In this document: piece by piece, positions 38,316-47,715 of the stretch
How positions within the stretch are numbered: the stretch's first letter is position 1
How the letters are laid out: the number at the start of each line of letters is the position of its first letter
Source of the DNA: Acidobacteria bacterium RIFCSPLOWO2_12_FULL_68_19
GTDB taxonomy: Bacteria; Acidobacteriota; Vicinamibacteria; Vicinamibacterales; UBA2999
Direction: 5' to 3'
NCBI GenBank assembly: GCA_001767525.1
Contig: MELF01000048.1
Coordinates: 1 to 64,000 of the forward strand
Length of the DNA: 64,000 nucleotides
Translations under genes and position numbers: made by a program
The notes under the pieces: generated by a model
Database searches by the model: none
The model's input: only the letters and a program-made list of their open reading frames with translations
Told to the model about the DNA's origin: nothing

Positions 38316-39229
38316 GGCAACTCCCGCGAATTAGCGGCGCGCTCGGATCCCGAATCCCGAATCCCTGGCCTCGGATCTCCGATCCCCGATCCTGGATTCT
38401 TGCGTCCGAATCGCAGGTAGTGGACGAGAGCGGCGGCGAGGCCGCCCAGCATCGCGAGATTCCCCAGCCACTTGACCGGGCCCTTCCACGCCTGCACCGC
38501 CAGCGGAACCGTCGGATCTCGGGGCAGGCCGTACAGCTCGGGCCGATCGCCGAAGGCCAGCACGGTTACGACCGACGTCCCTCCCACGCCGGCGGGATCG
38601 TAGACGGCGGCGTTGGCGAACCCGTGGGCCCTGAGCTGCTCCACCCGGGTGGTCGCCGCCTCCAGCATGTCCTGCTTCGTCCCGAACTGCAGGCAGCTCG
38701 TGGGGCACGCCTTCACGCACGCCGGCTGCAGCCCGACCGACACGCGGTCGACGCACAGCGTGCACTTGTAGACGCGGCGCGTCGCCGGGTTGAACTTGGG
38801 CACGTCGAACGGGCACCCGGTGATGCAGTAGAGGCAGCCGATGCACTGATCCTGCTGGAAATCGACAATGCCGTTTCCGTACTGGACGACGGCGCCTGGG
38901 GCGGGGCAGGCGATGAGGCATCCTGGTTCGGCGCAGTGCATGCACTGGTCCTTTCGCATCAGCCAGCGCAGCGTCCCCGAGGCGTCGTCGTGTTCGTTGA
39001 ACGTGATGAGATTCCAGAAGTTGGCCGTCAGATCCGACAGCGTCTGGTACGTCCCGGTCTGACCGGTGGACGACTCGGGCGGCAGGTCGTTCCATTCCTG
39101 GCAGGCCACCTCGCACGCCTTGCAGCCGATGCACGTGGAGGTGTCCACCAGTTTGGTGACGGTGGGCACCGCGCGGATCCCCGGCGCCGGCGCCACGCTC
39201 GCCGATACACGCCGCAGCTCGAGGCTCAC
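38312..39229 (-). CDS. fdnH: Formate dehydrogenase beta subunit, four-cluster ferredoxin
   Basis: Electron-transfer subunit of 305 residues with four 4Fe-4S sites: CIGCKACEVACQEWND, CMHCAEPGCLIACPAPG, CIGCLYCITGCPFDVP and CTLCVDRVSVGLQPACVKACP. A single C-terminal membrane helix (WLGNLAMLGGLAAALVHYL) anchors it. The GTG at 39229 overlaps the fdnG stop by four bases. The last 30 or so residues (GSGIGDPRPGIRDSGSERA) are encoded by a GGATCCCGAATCCCGA-type repeat and are not family-like. Confidence 0.92.
   Translation of the reverse strand: MSLELRRVSASVAPAPGIRAVPTVTKLVDTSTCIGCKACEVACQEWNDLPPESSTGQTGTYQTLSDLTANFWNLITFNEHDDASGTLRWLMRKDQCMHCAEPGCLIACPAPGAVVQYGNGIVDFQQDQCIGCLYCITGCPFDVPKFNPATRRVYKCTLCVDRVSVGLQPACVKACPTSCLQFGTKQDMLEAATTRVEQLRAHGFANAAVYDPAGVGGTSVVTVLAFGDRPELYGLPRDPTVPLAVQAWKGPVKWLGNLAMLGGLAAALVHYLRFGRKNPGSGIGDPRPGIRDSGSERAANSRELP
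38343..38400. repeat. GGATCCCGAATCCCGA-type repeat in the fdnH 3' end
   Basis: Several degenerate units of GGATCCCGAATC / GGATCTCCGATCCCCGATCC in tandem, same class as at 25796-25828. It extends the FdnH reading frame by about 20 residues. Confidence 0.6.
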
Positions 39230-42200
39230 ACCTTCTCCAGCGTCACGAGAAACCCCTTGTACTCGGGGGCGAACGAGTTGGGATCGACGATGGTCGGCGT
39301 GACGAGGTTGGCGAGCGACCCTTGCTGCTGGCCGCGTCCGAGGAAGCCCCAGTGAATCGGGAATCCGATCTGATACACGGTGCGCCCGCCGACCTGCATC
39401 GGCTTGATGCGGCGCGTCACCATGGCCTTGCCTTCGATCGCGCCGCGCGCCGACGTCACCCGGACCCGGTCGCCGCTGGCAATCGCCTTCTCCCGGGCCA
39501 GCGCCTCGGGGATCTCGACGAAGAACTCCGGCTGGAGCTGCACGTTGTACGGGTTGTTCTTGGTCCAGTAATGGAAGTGCTCCGTGAGCCGGTACGTCGT
39601 GCAGACGATGGGGAACTTGTCGGGCGTGCCGAGGACGTCGAACGCGGTGGCGAAGGGGCGAACCGCCGGGTTCGAGCTCTGCGCGGGGTGCAGCGCGTTC
39701 GGCACCGGCGACTCCGCCGGCTCGTAGTGCTCCGACCACGGCCCCTCGGCGAACTGCCCCGGGACAAACAGCCGGGCCACGCCTTCCGGCAGCATGATGA
39801 AGGCGCCCAGATCGGCATCGGGTGGGCTGTCGACCGTGTAGTCGGGCGTGTCGCCGACCCAGCGCTGGCCGTTCCACGCGATCCCGACGCGGGTGGGATC
39901 CCACGGCCGTCCCTCGGCGTCGGCCGAGCAGCGGTTGTAGAGGATGCGCCGGTTGGCCGGCCAGCTCACCGTCCACTCCGGGTAGCGCCCCAGGCCGCTC
40001 GGATCGGCGTACGAGCGGCGCTGCGTCAGATTGCCGGCGTCGGTGTACATACCGATGTAGAGCCAGTTGCCCGCGAGCGTCGAGCCGTCCGCGCGCGTGT
40101 CGAGGAAGCGCGAGAGCTGCTGTCCGCGCCGCACCACCACGGCGCCGCTCGCGTCGCGCACCTCGTCCACCGCCCAGCCGTTGAGTTCCTTGCACACCTC
40201 GTCGAGGGACGGGCTGAGCGGGTTCGTGTACCACCAGTTCAGATGACGGACCGGGTCCGGGAACGTGCCGCCGTCGCGCTCGTACAGCTCGCGCACCTTC
40301 AGGAAGATGCGCGCGATGATCTCCTGATCGGGTTTGGCCTCTCCCGGCGGATCGACCGCCTTCCACTTCCACTGGATCCAGCGCGCCGAGTTGACGAAGG
40401 TGCCGTCCTTCTCGGCGAAGTTGGCCGCCGGCAGCAGGAAGACCTCCGTTTGCACCTCCTCGGGCGCGAGATCGACGAGCGAGAGGATGTCTGGCCGCCA
40501 GAACGCCGCCGTCTCGTGCTCGAAGTTCTCGGCGACGACCAGCCACTCGAGCTTGGCGAGCGCCGCGATCGCCTTGCGCGAGTGCGGGCCGTTGCTCACC
40601 GGGTTCATCCCGAAGCTGAACAACCCCTCCAGCTCGCCGCGATACATGCGGTCGAAGATGTACGCCCAGCTCCAGTTCTCGTACCCGCCGGCGTCGGCCA
40701 GCGGCAGGCGGGGATGGAACCCGTACCCGAAGTCGTTCCGCGAAGTGGCCGCATCCCCGTAGTAGGCCTTGAGCTGGCTGACGGCGAACCGATCGGTGTT
40801 GGCGTTGAAGTTGGTGGAATTGGGGCGGAGCGCCCGCGGGGTCACCGCCGCGAGAAACGCCCGGAGCGTCTCGTGGTCCGCCTTCGGCACCGGGATGTAG
40901 CCGGGCAGGTTGTGGTACGCCATGCCGCAGTCGGTGCCCCCCTGGATGTTGGCGTGGCCGCGCAGCGCGTTGAGCCCGCCGCCGGGCCGGCCGACGTTGC
41001 CGAGGAGCAGTTGCAGCATCGCCGCCGTGTGAATGAGCTGGACGGAATGGCTGTGGTGCGTCCACCCGAGCGCGTACAGCATCGTGCCGGCGCGATCGGC
41101 CGTGTAGGTCGAGGTGATGACGTCGGCCGCCGCGAGGAACTCCTCGGCGCCGCAGCCGCAGATGGTCGACACCAGCTCCGGCGTGTAGCGCGCGTAGAAG
41201 CGCTGCATCACCTGGAACACCGACCGCGGGTGCTGGAGCGTCGGATCGACGCGGGCGAAGCCGTCCGGCCCGAGGTCGTAGCTCCAGCTCGAGATGTCCG
41301 CGTAGACCTTCCGCTCGTCGTCCCAGCCGGAGAAGACGCCCTTGGCTTCGTCGAAGGCGTACCGCTCGTGGACGAGGAACGATGCGTTGGTGAAGAGCCG
41401 GACGTATTCCTCGTGGTAGCGGTTGCGGGTCAGGGCGTAATTGATGAGCCCGGCCAGGAACGCGATGTCGCTGCCGGCGCGGATCTGGACGAACCGATCC
41501 GCCACCGCCGCCGTGCGGTTGAACCGCGGATCAACCGAGACGAGCGTCGCGTTCCGGGTCCGCTTCGCCTCCATGACGAAGCGGAATCCCACCGGGTGGT
41601 TCTCGGCGGGGTTGCCCCCCATGGCGAGCACGACGTCGGCGTTCCTGATGTCGGTCCAGCCATTGGTCATGGCGCCCCGACCGAACGTGGCGGCCAAACT
41701 GGCCACCGTGGGGCCGTGTCATATCCGCGACTGCTGCTCGATCGGGATGACGCCGAGCCCCGCGCGAAACGCCTTGACGAGCAGGTAGTTGATCTCGTTG
41801 GTGTCGGTGCAGCCGCCGATCACGCCCATGGAGGTCAGCGCGTTGATCCCGCGGCCCGCCGCGTCCTTCACGATGAGCCGCCTGTCGCGCGTCTCCTTCG
41901 TCAGGCGCGCGATGCGGTCGATCGCCCAGTCCCAGGTCCGCTCTTCCCAGACGCGGCTGCCCGGCGCCCGGTATCGCACCTTCGTCAGGCGCCGGTCGTT
42001 GACGATGTTCTGCTTCAGCGTGATGCCCTTGGGACAGAGGGTGCCCTGATTGATCGGATGATCCGCGTCGCCTTCGACGTGGACCACCGTCGGCCGGACG
42101 TTGCGAGACCTGTCGCCGAGCGTGTGGATGATCACGCCGCAACTGACCGAGCAGTACGGGCAGGTGGAGCGCGTCTCGGTGGTGCGGGCGATCTTCAGCT

Positions 42201-42303
42201 CCCGCGCCTGGGCGTAGGCGGGCGTCAGGTCGAAGCCGAGCACCGACACCGCCACGCCGCCGAGCGTGCCGGCCTTGAGGAATTCTCGACGGGTCGGCTG
42301 CAT
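39226..42303 (-). CDS. fdnG: Formate dehydrogenase alpha subunit, selenocysteine-containing
   Basis: Periplasmic molybdopterin catalytic subunit that oxidises formate to CO2. 1025 residues if the in-frame UGA at 41721-41719 is read as selenocysteine 195. On each side the protein is continuous with the family: ...EQQSRI-U-HGPTVASLAATFGRGAMTN. This is exactly the Sec position of FdnG. It has a twin-arginine signal (TRREFLKAGTLGGVAVSVLG), an N-terminal 4Fe-4S motif (CPYCSVSC...CPKG) and downstream molybdopterin motifs (MGGNPAENHPVGF). The gene appears as two frames unless Sec is allowed for. A TATAAT -10 lies 20 bases before the ATG. First gene of fdnGHI-fdhE. Confidence 0.93.
41672..41721 (-). 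promoter_or_regulatory. UGA Sec codon and downstream SECIS-like hairpin
   Basis: Minus-strand reading TGA CAC GGC CCC ACG is followed by a hairpin with GGCCA-GTT-TGGCC at its tip and flanking GTGGC/GCCAC-type pairing. This corresponds to the bacterial SECIS placed directly after the UGA in fdnG and fdhF. Folding was judged by eye only. Confidence 0.65.
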
Positions 42304-42323
42304 AGGGCCCCTCCCGGGGGTAG

Positions 42324-42329
42324 ATTATA
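42324..42329 (-). promoter_or_regulatory. -10 element of fdnG
   Basis: TATAAT on the minus strand, 20 bases before the fdnG ATG, followed by GGGAGG as ribosome binding site. No convincing -35 hexamer is seen, so an activator may be required. Confidence 0.5.
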
Positions 42330-42425
42330 CGGGCGATGGGCCTCCAGTTGAGTGCGCGGATCGATCCAGACGACGGCTTCGCGCCGGTTCGACGCGGGCG
42401 TGTCCAGTAGAATGGGGAAGCGTTC

Positions 42426-42989
42426 ATGCCTGTCGAGCTCATCAAGAGACGATTCACCGCTGACGACTATCAGCGCATGGGACAGGCCGGCATCCTGTCC
42501 GAAGACGACCGCGTGGAGCTCATCGACGGCGAGGTGGTGGCGATGACGCCCATCGGTCCCCGGCACAATGCGGCGGTGAATCGCGCCAATCGCGCGATGG
42601 TGACGGGGGTTGGCGACGGCGCGATCGTCCAGGTCCAGGGGTCGGTTCGCCTGGGCCTCTATCATGAGCCCCAGCCCGACCTGGTGCTCCTCCGTCCGCA
42701 GGCGGACTACTACGCCTCCCGGCTTCCCGGCCCCTCGGACATCTTTCTCGTCGTCGAAATCGCCGAATCCTCCATCGACTACGACCGCGAGGTCAAAGCG
42801 CGTCTCTACGCGGAATCGGGCGTTCGAGAGTACTGGCTGGTCGATCTGAACGACAACCTGGTGTTCTCTCACTCGACACCCGAAGGCGGCGCCTATCGGG
42901 ACCTGCAACGATATCGCCGCGGCCAGTCTCTCGCGCGCGGCGCGCTCCAGCACTGCACGATCGCTGTTGACGCGCTGCTGGCCGAGTAG
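42426..42989 (+). CDS. Uma2-family (DUF820) PD-(D/E)XK nuclease-like protein
   Basis: 187 residues. The family opens with RFTADDYQRMGQAGILSEDDRVELIDGEVV. The nuclease core follows as QPDLVLLRP (Asp), LVVEIAESSIDYDREVKARLYAES (E...K) and REYWLVDL. Members occur in many copies in cyanobacteria and other bacteria; their biological role is not settled. It is monocistronic, between the fdn operon and a DUF2235 relic. Confidence 0.85.
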   Translation: MPVELIKRRFTADDYQRMGQAGILSEDDRVELIDGEVVAMTPIGPRHNAAVNRANRAMVTGVGDGAIVQVQGSVRLGLYHEPQPDLVLLRPQADYYASRLPGPSDIFLVVEIAESSIDYDREVKARLYAESGVREYWLVDLNDNLVFSHSTPEGGAYRDLQRYRRGQSLARGALQHCTIAVDALLAE

Positions 42990-43172
42990 TCCCTCCGGCG
43001 GTCCGGCAGCGCAGCGTGATGCGCGAGGTCCGGACGTAGCCCGCCTTCGTGCACGGAATCTCCGACCCTCGCCGCGGGAGAGGCGCTTTGTCCATGCAGC
43101 CCGCGGGGTCGGTACGCCAAAGTAGACCCGCGTTTGGTTGGGGTCGCACGTTCGTCATTACACGAGAGGCCG

Positions 43173-43245
43173 ATGTCCAAGCACATCGTGCTGCTGTCGG
43201 ACGGGACCGGGAACAGCGCGGCGAAGCTGTTCAAAACGAACGTTC
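43173..43245 (+). pseudogene. DUF2235 (phospholipase effector-like) N-terminal relic
   Basis: Twenty-four codons (MSKHIVLLSDGTGNSAAKLF, then KTNV) match the conserved start of DUF2235 proteins, with GAGAGG just upstream. The similarity stops abruptly at about 43245 where the DNA continues as the 3' flank of the oppositely oriented amidohydrolase gene. The rest of the gene, normally several hundred residues, is gone. Confidence 0.65.
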
Positions 43246-43279
43246 TCGCCGAGTCTGACCCGGTGAACTTCGGAGCAGG

Positions 43280-44464
43280 TCAGGCGCGCGGAATCCGCCT
43301 CCCGCCGAGCACCGTGTCGCTCGGAAAGAGGCGCTGCCCGCCGGTTCGCGTGTTGTTGTAGTTGTCGAGGAACTCGAATCGCCCCTGCCGCAGCTCGAGC
43401 ACCGCCACGTCGGCCGGCGCGCCGACGTTCAGCGTGCCCCGGTCGTGGAAGAGCGGGAAGAGGCGAGACGGGTTCACGGTCGCGCGGGCCACCACCTGAT
43501 CGATCGTCATCCCAACCATCAGGAATTTCGACATGACGTTCGGAAAGTCGATCACGCCGGTCGTGCGGCTCATCGAGTTGCCGTCGGTCGACAGCGTATC
43601 CGGCCAGAAGCCCGCCTGCATGATGCGGTCGACGGTGTCCCACCGGATATGCCCGTTGCGTCCGTTGGCGACGTCGAACCAGACGCCGCGGCGCCGCGCC
43701 GCAAGCACCTCCGGGAGGATGCGCCCTCCCTCGTCGATGATGCTGTTCGGCGGCGGCGCGAACAGGTGCGTGACGATGTCGCCCCGCTTGAGCAGCGGCA
43801 GGAGCGTCGAGAGCGGCGAGACCGTCTGGCCCACGTGGATCATCACCGGCAGATCGAAGGCCGACGCCGCTTCCTGCGCCCGGCGCAGCACCTCGGCGTC
43901 GTTGGCGCCGGCCACCTCTCTCGACAGCCGCGCCTTGACGCCGACGATGAAGTCGCGGTGGCGGGCGATGGCCTCCTGGGCGGCGGCCACATCGGCGCGG
44001 GCGAGAGCCATCGTGTCGCCGTCGGGCAGGATGCCGGCGCGCCCGATGTTGATGAGCACCCGCCCCGGCTGCGGGGCCGACCTCGCCGTGGCGATCATCT
44101 CGGCTATGCGATCGGCTCCCTGGGATCCCGCATCGATCCAGCCGGTGACGCCGTCGGCGAGGCCGACGAGCGGGCCGTCCTTCTCGCGGGCGTAATGCGT
44201 GTGGATGTCGAGCAGGCCCGGGACCACGAGCCGGCCGCGCGCGTCGATGACCTCCGCCGCCTCGGCGGCGAGGTTGGCCTCGACCGCGGCGATGCGGCCG
44301 TCGGCGATCGCGACGTCGCGGATCGCGTCGATCCTGAGCGAGGGATCGATGACGCGCCCTCCCCGGATGACGAGGTCGTAGCGCGCCGCCCATGCGTTCA
44401 CCGGCCTGGCGACGGTCGCCACGCCGGCGGCGGCTCGGTGGAGGAACTGGCGCCGGTTCATCAT
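43280..44464 (-). CDS. Exported amidohydrolase (dihydroorotase-like)
   Basis: 394 residues, with a twin-arginine-like N-terminus (MMNRRQFLHRAAAGVATVARP). The metal-dependent hydrolase barrel shows DLVIRGGRVIDPSLRIDA, VVPGLLDIHTHYAREKDG (HxH), a possible carbamylated Lys in VGVKARLSRE, a His in PVMIHVGQTVS and THLFAPPPN, and a late STDGNS Asp. This resembles the EF_0837/AHA_3915 amidohydrolase group; the substrate is unknown. It probably forms an operon with the NHL-repeat gene, whose stop lies 17 bases upstream of this start. Confidence 0.82.
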   Translation of the reverse strand: MMNRRQFLHRAAAGVATVARPVNAWAARYDLVIRGGRVIDPSLRIDAIRDVAIADGRIAAVEANLAAEAAEVIDARGRLVVPGLLDIHTHYAREKDGPLVGLADGVTGWIDAGSQGADRIAEMIATARSAPQPGRVLINIGRAGILPDGDTMALARADVAAAQEAIARHRDFIVGVKARLSREVAGANDAEVLRRAQEAASAFDLPVMIHVGQTVSPLSTLLPLLKRGDIVTHLFAPPPNSIIDEGGRILPEVLAARRRGVWFDVANGRNGHIRWDTVDRIMQAGFWPDTLSTDGNSMSRTTGVIDFPNVMSKFLMVGMTIDQVVARATVNPSRLFPLFHDRGTLNVGAPADVAVLELRQGRFEFLDNYNNTRTGGQRLFPSDTVLGGRRIPRA

Positions 44465-44481
44465 GGCTGGCCGCGCTGACC

Positions 44482-45714
44482 CTACTCCAGCAGCGCCCCG
44501 ATCAGCTGCTCCGGATTCCCGTCCTTGCGCGGCGTGAACTTCTGGATCCGGAACGCCAGATCCTCGCCCACGTAGAGGTTCCCGTCGGCGTCGGTGACGA
44601 AGACGTGGATGCCCCAGAACGTGCCGGGCGAGACGCCCATCGTTCCCCACGTCGACCCGGGAACGAGGCGTCCGCCGAGCGCGTCGTACTTCTGGAACTT
44701 CATCGTGTACCCGTCAGCGACCCACAGGAAGCGGCCGTCCCGGGTCAGGCGGATCGCATAGGGCGCCGTGATGTTCGGCCACAGATCGAGGAACTTCCCG
44801 GACAGATCGAAGACTTGAATTCGCGAGTTCACCCGGTCGGCGACGTACATCCGGTTGCGGGTCGAGTCGACGACCACGCCGTGGATGCCGGCGCCGGCCA
44901 GCCCCTGGCCGACCACCCCGAACTCGCCCGGGCCGCTGCCCGGCTTGCCGATGGCGGCGAGGTGCTTGCCGTCCTTCGAGAACCTGTGAACCTGGTATCC
45001 CCCCGAGGTGAACAGATCGCCGTTCGAGGCCCAGGCGAAATGTTCGACCACGAAGTACGGCTTCTTGGGATCGGCCTGCGGCACATCGGCTGCGTCGATC
45101 GTGTTCACGTGGCTCTTTCCGTCACGGGTGAGCTGCACGACGCCGCGCCCCGTCGCGATCCAGAGGTGACGCTCCGGATCGTACGGGTTGGCCTGCACCT
45201 GCTGGACGTCCGGCAGGATCGACTGCCACTGATCCCACGACTCGATCACCTTCCCGGTGCGGTCGTAGACGACGACCGTCGAGCCGCGCTTCTGGGCGTC
45301 GGGCGGGAGGTCGGGACCGAGCGCCCGAAAGACCGCCGGACCCCAGACGTTCGGCCATGGCGATTTCCGCGTGCCGCGGCCGACCGAGATGATGCGATCC
45401 GGCGACTGCAGATAGATGCCTTCGGCGTTCGTCGTCCAGCCGTCGGTCGCCGCCTGCTGGGGCCAGGTCTTGACGACTTCATAGGGGCCGCTGACCTCCT
45501 GGCCTCCCTTGCCGTTGACCGGCGTCCACGTGTTGTGGCGCAGGTTCGGATTGGCGGCAAACGCACCAGGGATCGGCGGGGCAGGCGGATTCTGCGCCGC
45601 GACGGCTTCGGAGGAACGGCCGGGCACGAGAAACAGGCACGCGGTCACCACCGAGCCCAGGACCGCCAGCAGCAGGCCTTTCGCCATCGACTTCATCGTC
45701 GTGTCCGTCCGCAT
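44482..45714 (-). CDS. Secreted NHL-repeat propeller protein
   Basis: 410 residues with an N-terminal signal/anchor (about 10-30) and then repeated NHL units: RIISVGRG, HLWIATGRGVVQLTRDGK, IHGVVVDSTRNRMYVADRVNSRIQVFDLSG, FLWVADGYTMKFQKYD and GIHVFVTDADGNLYVGEDLAFRIQKF. The family is often labelled peptidyl-alpha-hydroxyglycine lyase-like, but the catalytic residues cannot be confirmed here. The start at 45714 (MRTDTTMKSM) gives the signal sequence. It is followed closely by the amidohydrolase. Confidence 0.75.
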   Translation of the reverse strand: MRTDTTMKSMAKGLLLAVLGSVVTACLFLVPGRSSEAVAAQNPPAPPIPGAFAANPNLRHNTWTPVNGKGGQEVSGPYEVVKTWPQQAATDGWTTNAEGIYLQSPDRIISVGRGTRKSPWPNVWGPAVFRALGPDLPPDAQKRGSTVVVYDRTGKVIESWDQWQSILPDVQQVQANPYDPERHLWIATGRGVVQLTRDGKSHVNTIDAADVPQADPKKPYFVVEHFAWASNGDLFTSGGYQVHRFSKDGKHLAAIGKPGSGPGEFGVVGQGLAGAGIHGVVVDSTRNRMYVADRVNSRIQVFDLSGKFLDLWPNITAPYAIRLTRDGRFLWVADGYTMKFQKYDALGGRLVPGSTWGTMGVSPGTFWGIHVFVTDADGNLYVGEDLAFRIQKFTPRKDGNPEQLIGALLE

Positions 45715-46028
45715 GATTCCTCCTCGGTCGAAAGGGGTCCAGCACGATGGGCCCCGCCTCGACTGCGTGCAATTGAGTGCCCGGGAAGTATACCGCCCGA
45801 CAGACTCCTCGCCTCGGAGCCTTGCCGCGCCGGGGTCGGGTGTCATCGGGCCGAGGAGCCCGGTGCACTCGCCAGGTCCGGCGGGGGAATTCCCGCCTTG
45901 ACACAGGCGAATCTCAGATCCCACGATACGCCGCGATTTCCTCAGGAAGCGCTCGCGAAGGCTGGAGTCGATGGTGGCATCTGGGCGCTGCCCTCGACCT
46001 ACGGCGCCGGCGGGAAGGGGAGGCGACC

Positions 46029-47579
46029 ATGATGCGGATGGTGGAGCGTGGATGGTGGATGGTCGTGGTGCTGCTCCTGGTCGCGTGCGCGACGCTGCCG
46101 GCTGCCGCTCAGGGGCCGGCGACGCCGACGCCAGTCGCTGCCGTCACCGGTCCCGTTGCCGTCACGGCGGATTCATATCCGCTCATGTCGTCGGACACGC
46201 TCCAGACGGTGCTCGACCTGCCGAAACTCGGCTACATCGAGGAGGAATTCTTCGTCAGCGGCCGCGCCAACGTGTACGACTGGGCGGCCGACGGCCGGCT
46301 GACCGTACGGACGTCGAACGCGCCGTACACGACGCGGATTCTGCTGCGGCGGCCAGCCGATCCGCGGCGGTTCAGCGGCAACGCGGTTGTCGAAATCGCC
46401 AACAGCGCACGGCGCTTCGACTTCAACTTCACGTGGGGCGTCTCGCACGGCTCCTTCCTCGAGCAGGGCGACGTCTTCGTCGTGCTCACGCTGGCACAGC
46501 CGAACCTCGAAGGGCTGAAGCTGTTCAACCCCGCCCGGTACGCGCCGCTGTCGATGGCGAACCCCACACCGGAGGAGGCGTGCGTCGTCGGACGAGGCGG
46601 CGGCCCGCCGCAGACATCGACGTTCGAGGACGGACTGCAGTGGGACATCCTCAGCCAGGTCGGCGCGCTGCTGAAAGCCGCGCGGCCCGGTGGACCCCTC
46701 GCGGGCTTCGACGTCCAGCGCCTCTACATGACCGCCTACGACGGCATCATGGCCACCTACATGGCGGCGATTCACCCGCATGCGAGACTGGCGAACGGCC
46801 GTCCGGTCTATGACGGGTACATTCAGCATCGGCATCCTCCGCTCGCGCGCATCCGCCGGTGTGCTCCGGCGCCCGCCGCCGCCGACCCCCGCCAGACGCT
46901 CCGGAACCTCGACGTGCCGCTCATTCGCATCGTCCCGGAAACCGATGTGCTCACCTTGTACCGGTTCCGGCGGGACGACAGCGACGCGCCCGGCGACCGC
47001 TACCGCTTGTACGAGGTCGCGGGGGGGTCTCATGCCGACGGGTGGTTCTATCCCTTCCAGCCGTCGGTCGCCGATCTCAAGAAGATCGGCAGCGCGTATC
47101 CGTATCTCGCCTCCTGGCCGTTTCACAACCAGTGCGAGCCCGAGATGTTGCTGATGAAGACGCCCATCAACACCTATGTGCTCGACGCTGCGTACGCCAA
47201 CCTGACGCGGTGGATTCGCGAGGGCGCGGCGCCTCCCAGGGCGGAGCGCATCAGGGTGGAGAACGGCGGCACGCCGCAGGCGCGCGTCGTCCGCGACCAG
47301 TTCGGCAACGCGCGCGGCGGCGTTCGCACCCCGTACGTGGACGTTCCGGTTGCCACGTATCACACGACGTCGAAAGGCGAGACCTTCTGTCCCGAGCTCG
47401 GCCGCACCGAGCCGTTCGACTGGGCGCGACTCAACGCCCTGTACGGCACGCCCCAGAAGTACGCCGCGCGGGTTGCCGATTCGGTCGACCGGCTCGTCCG
47501 GGAACGCTGGCTGACCGAGTCGGACGGGCGGAAGATCAAGGCCGAGGCGGCCACGGTGCCGGTGTCATCGAGCCACTGA
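46029..47579 (+). CDS. Secreted alpha/beta-hydrolase-domain protein, nucleophile apparently lost
   Basis: 516 residues with a signal peptide (VVVLLLVACATLPAAAQ). The sequence matches the large 'alpha/beta hydrolase domain' proteins (PF20091 type) with VEIANSARRFDFNFTW, GGSHADGW and the late PEMLLMKTPIN. Family members carry a GxSQ-type Ser nucleophile. In the equivalent strand-turn (RLYMTAYDGIMATYM, residues 231-245) the Ser is replaced by Asp-Gly. GGGAGG precedes the ATG at 46029. The protein may be inactive as a Ser hydrolase or use another residue. Confidence 0.7.
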   Translation: MMRMVERGWWMVVVLLLVACATLPAAAQGPATPTPVAAVTGPVAVTADSYPLMSSDTLQTVLDLPKLGYIEEEFFVSGRANVYDWAADGRLTVRTSNAPYTTRILLRRPADPRRFSGNAVVEIANSARRFDFNFTWGVSHGSFLEQGDVFVVLTLAQPNLEGLKLFNPARYAPLSMANPTPEEACVVGRGGGPPQTSTFEDGLQWDILSQVGALLKAARPGGPLAGFDVQRLYMTAYDGIMATYMAAIHPHARLANGRPVYDGYIQHRHPPLARIRRCAPAPAAADPRQTLRNLDVPLIRIVPETDVLTLYRFRRDDSDAPGDRYRLYEVAGGSHADGWFYPFQPSVADLKKIGSAYPYLASWPFHNQCEPEMLLMKTPINTYVLDAAYANLTRWIREGAAPPRAERIRVENGGTPQARVVRDQFGNARGGVRTPYVDVPVATYHTTSKGETFCPELGRTEPFDWARLNALYGTPQKYAARVADSVDRLVRERWLTESDGRKIKAEAATVPVSSSH

Positions 47580-47715
47580 CGATGCCACGGCGTGTGACGC
47601 CGATTCCGCGCGTTGCCGGAAGATCGCGTCGCGGCCGGCGTTGGCGGGTGTACTATCCGGCGTGTACGTGACGGCGAAGAATCCTTCTTACCGATTGCGG
47701 TTGCGGAGGCGCTCA

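Noticed and set aside
39232-41065. Upstream extension of the fdnH frame
   Set aside because: It is a shifted frame within fdnG with no motifs; FdnH starts at the GTG overlapping the fdnG stop.
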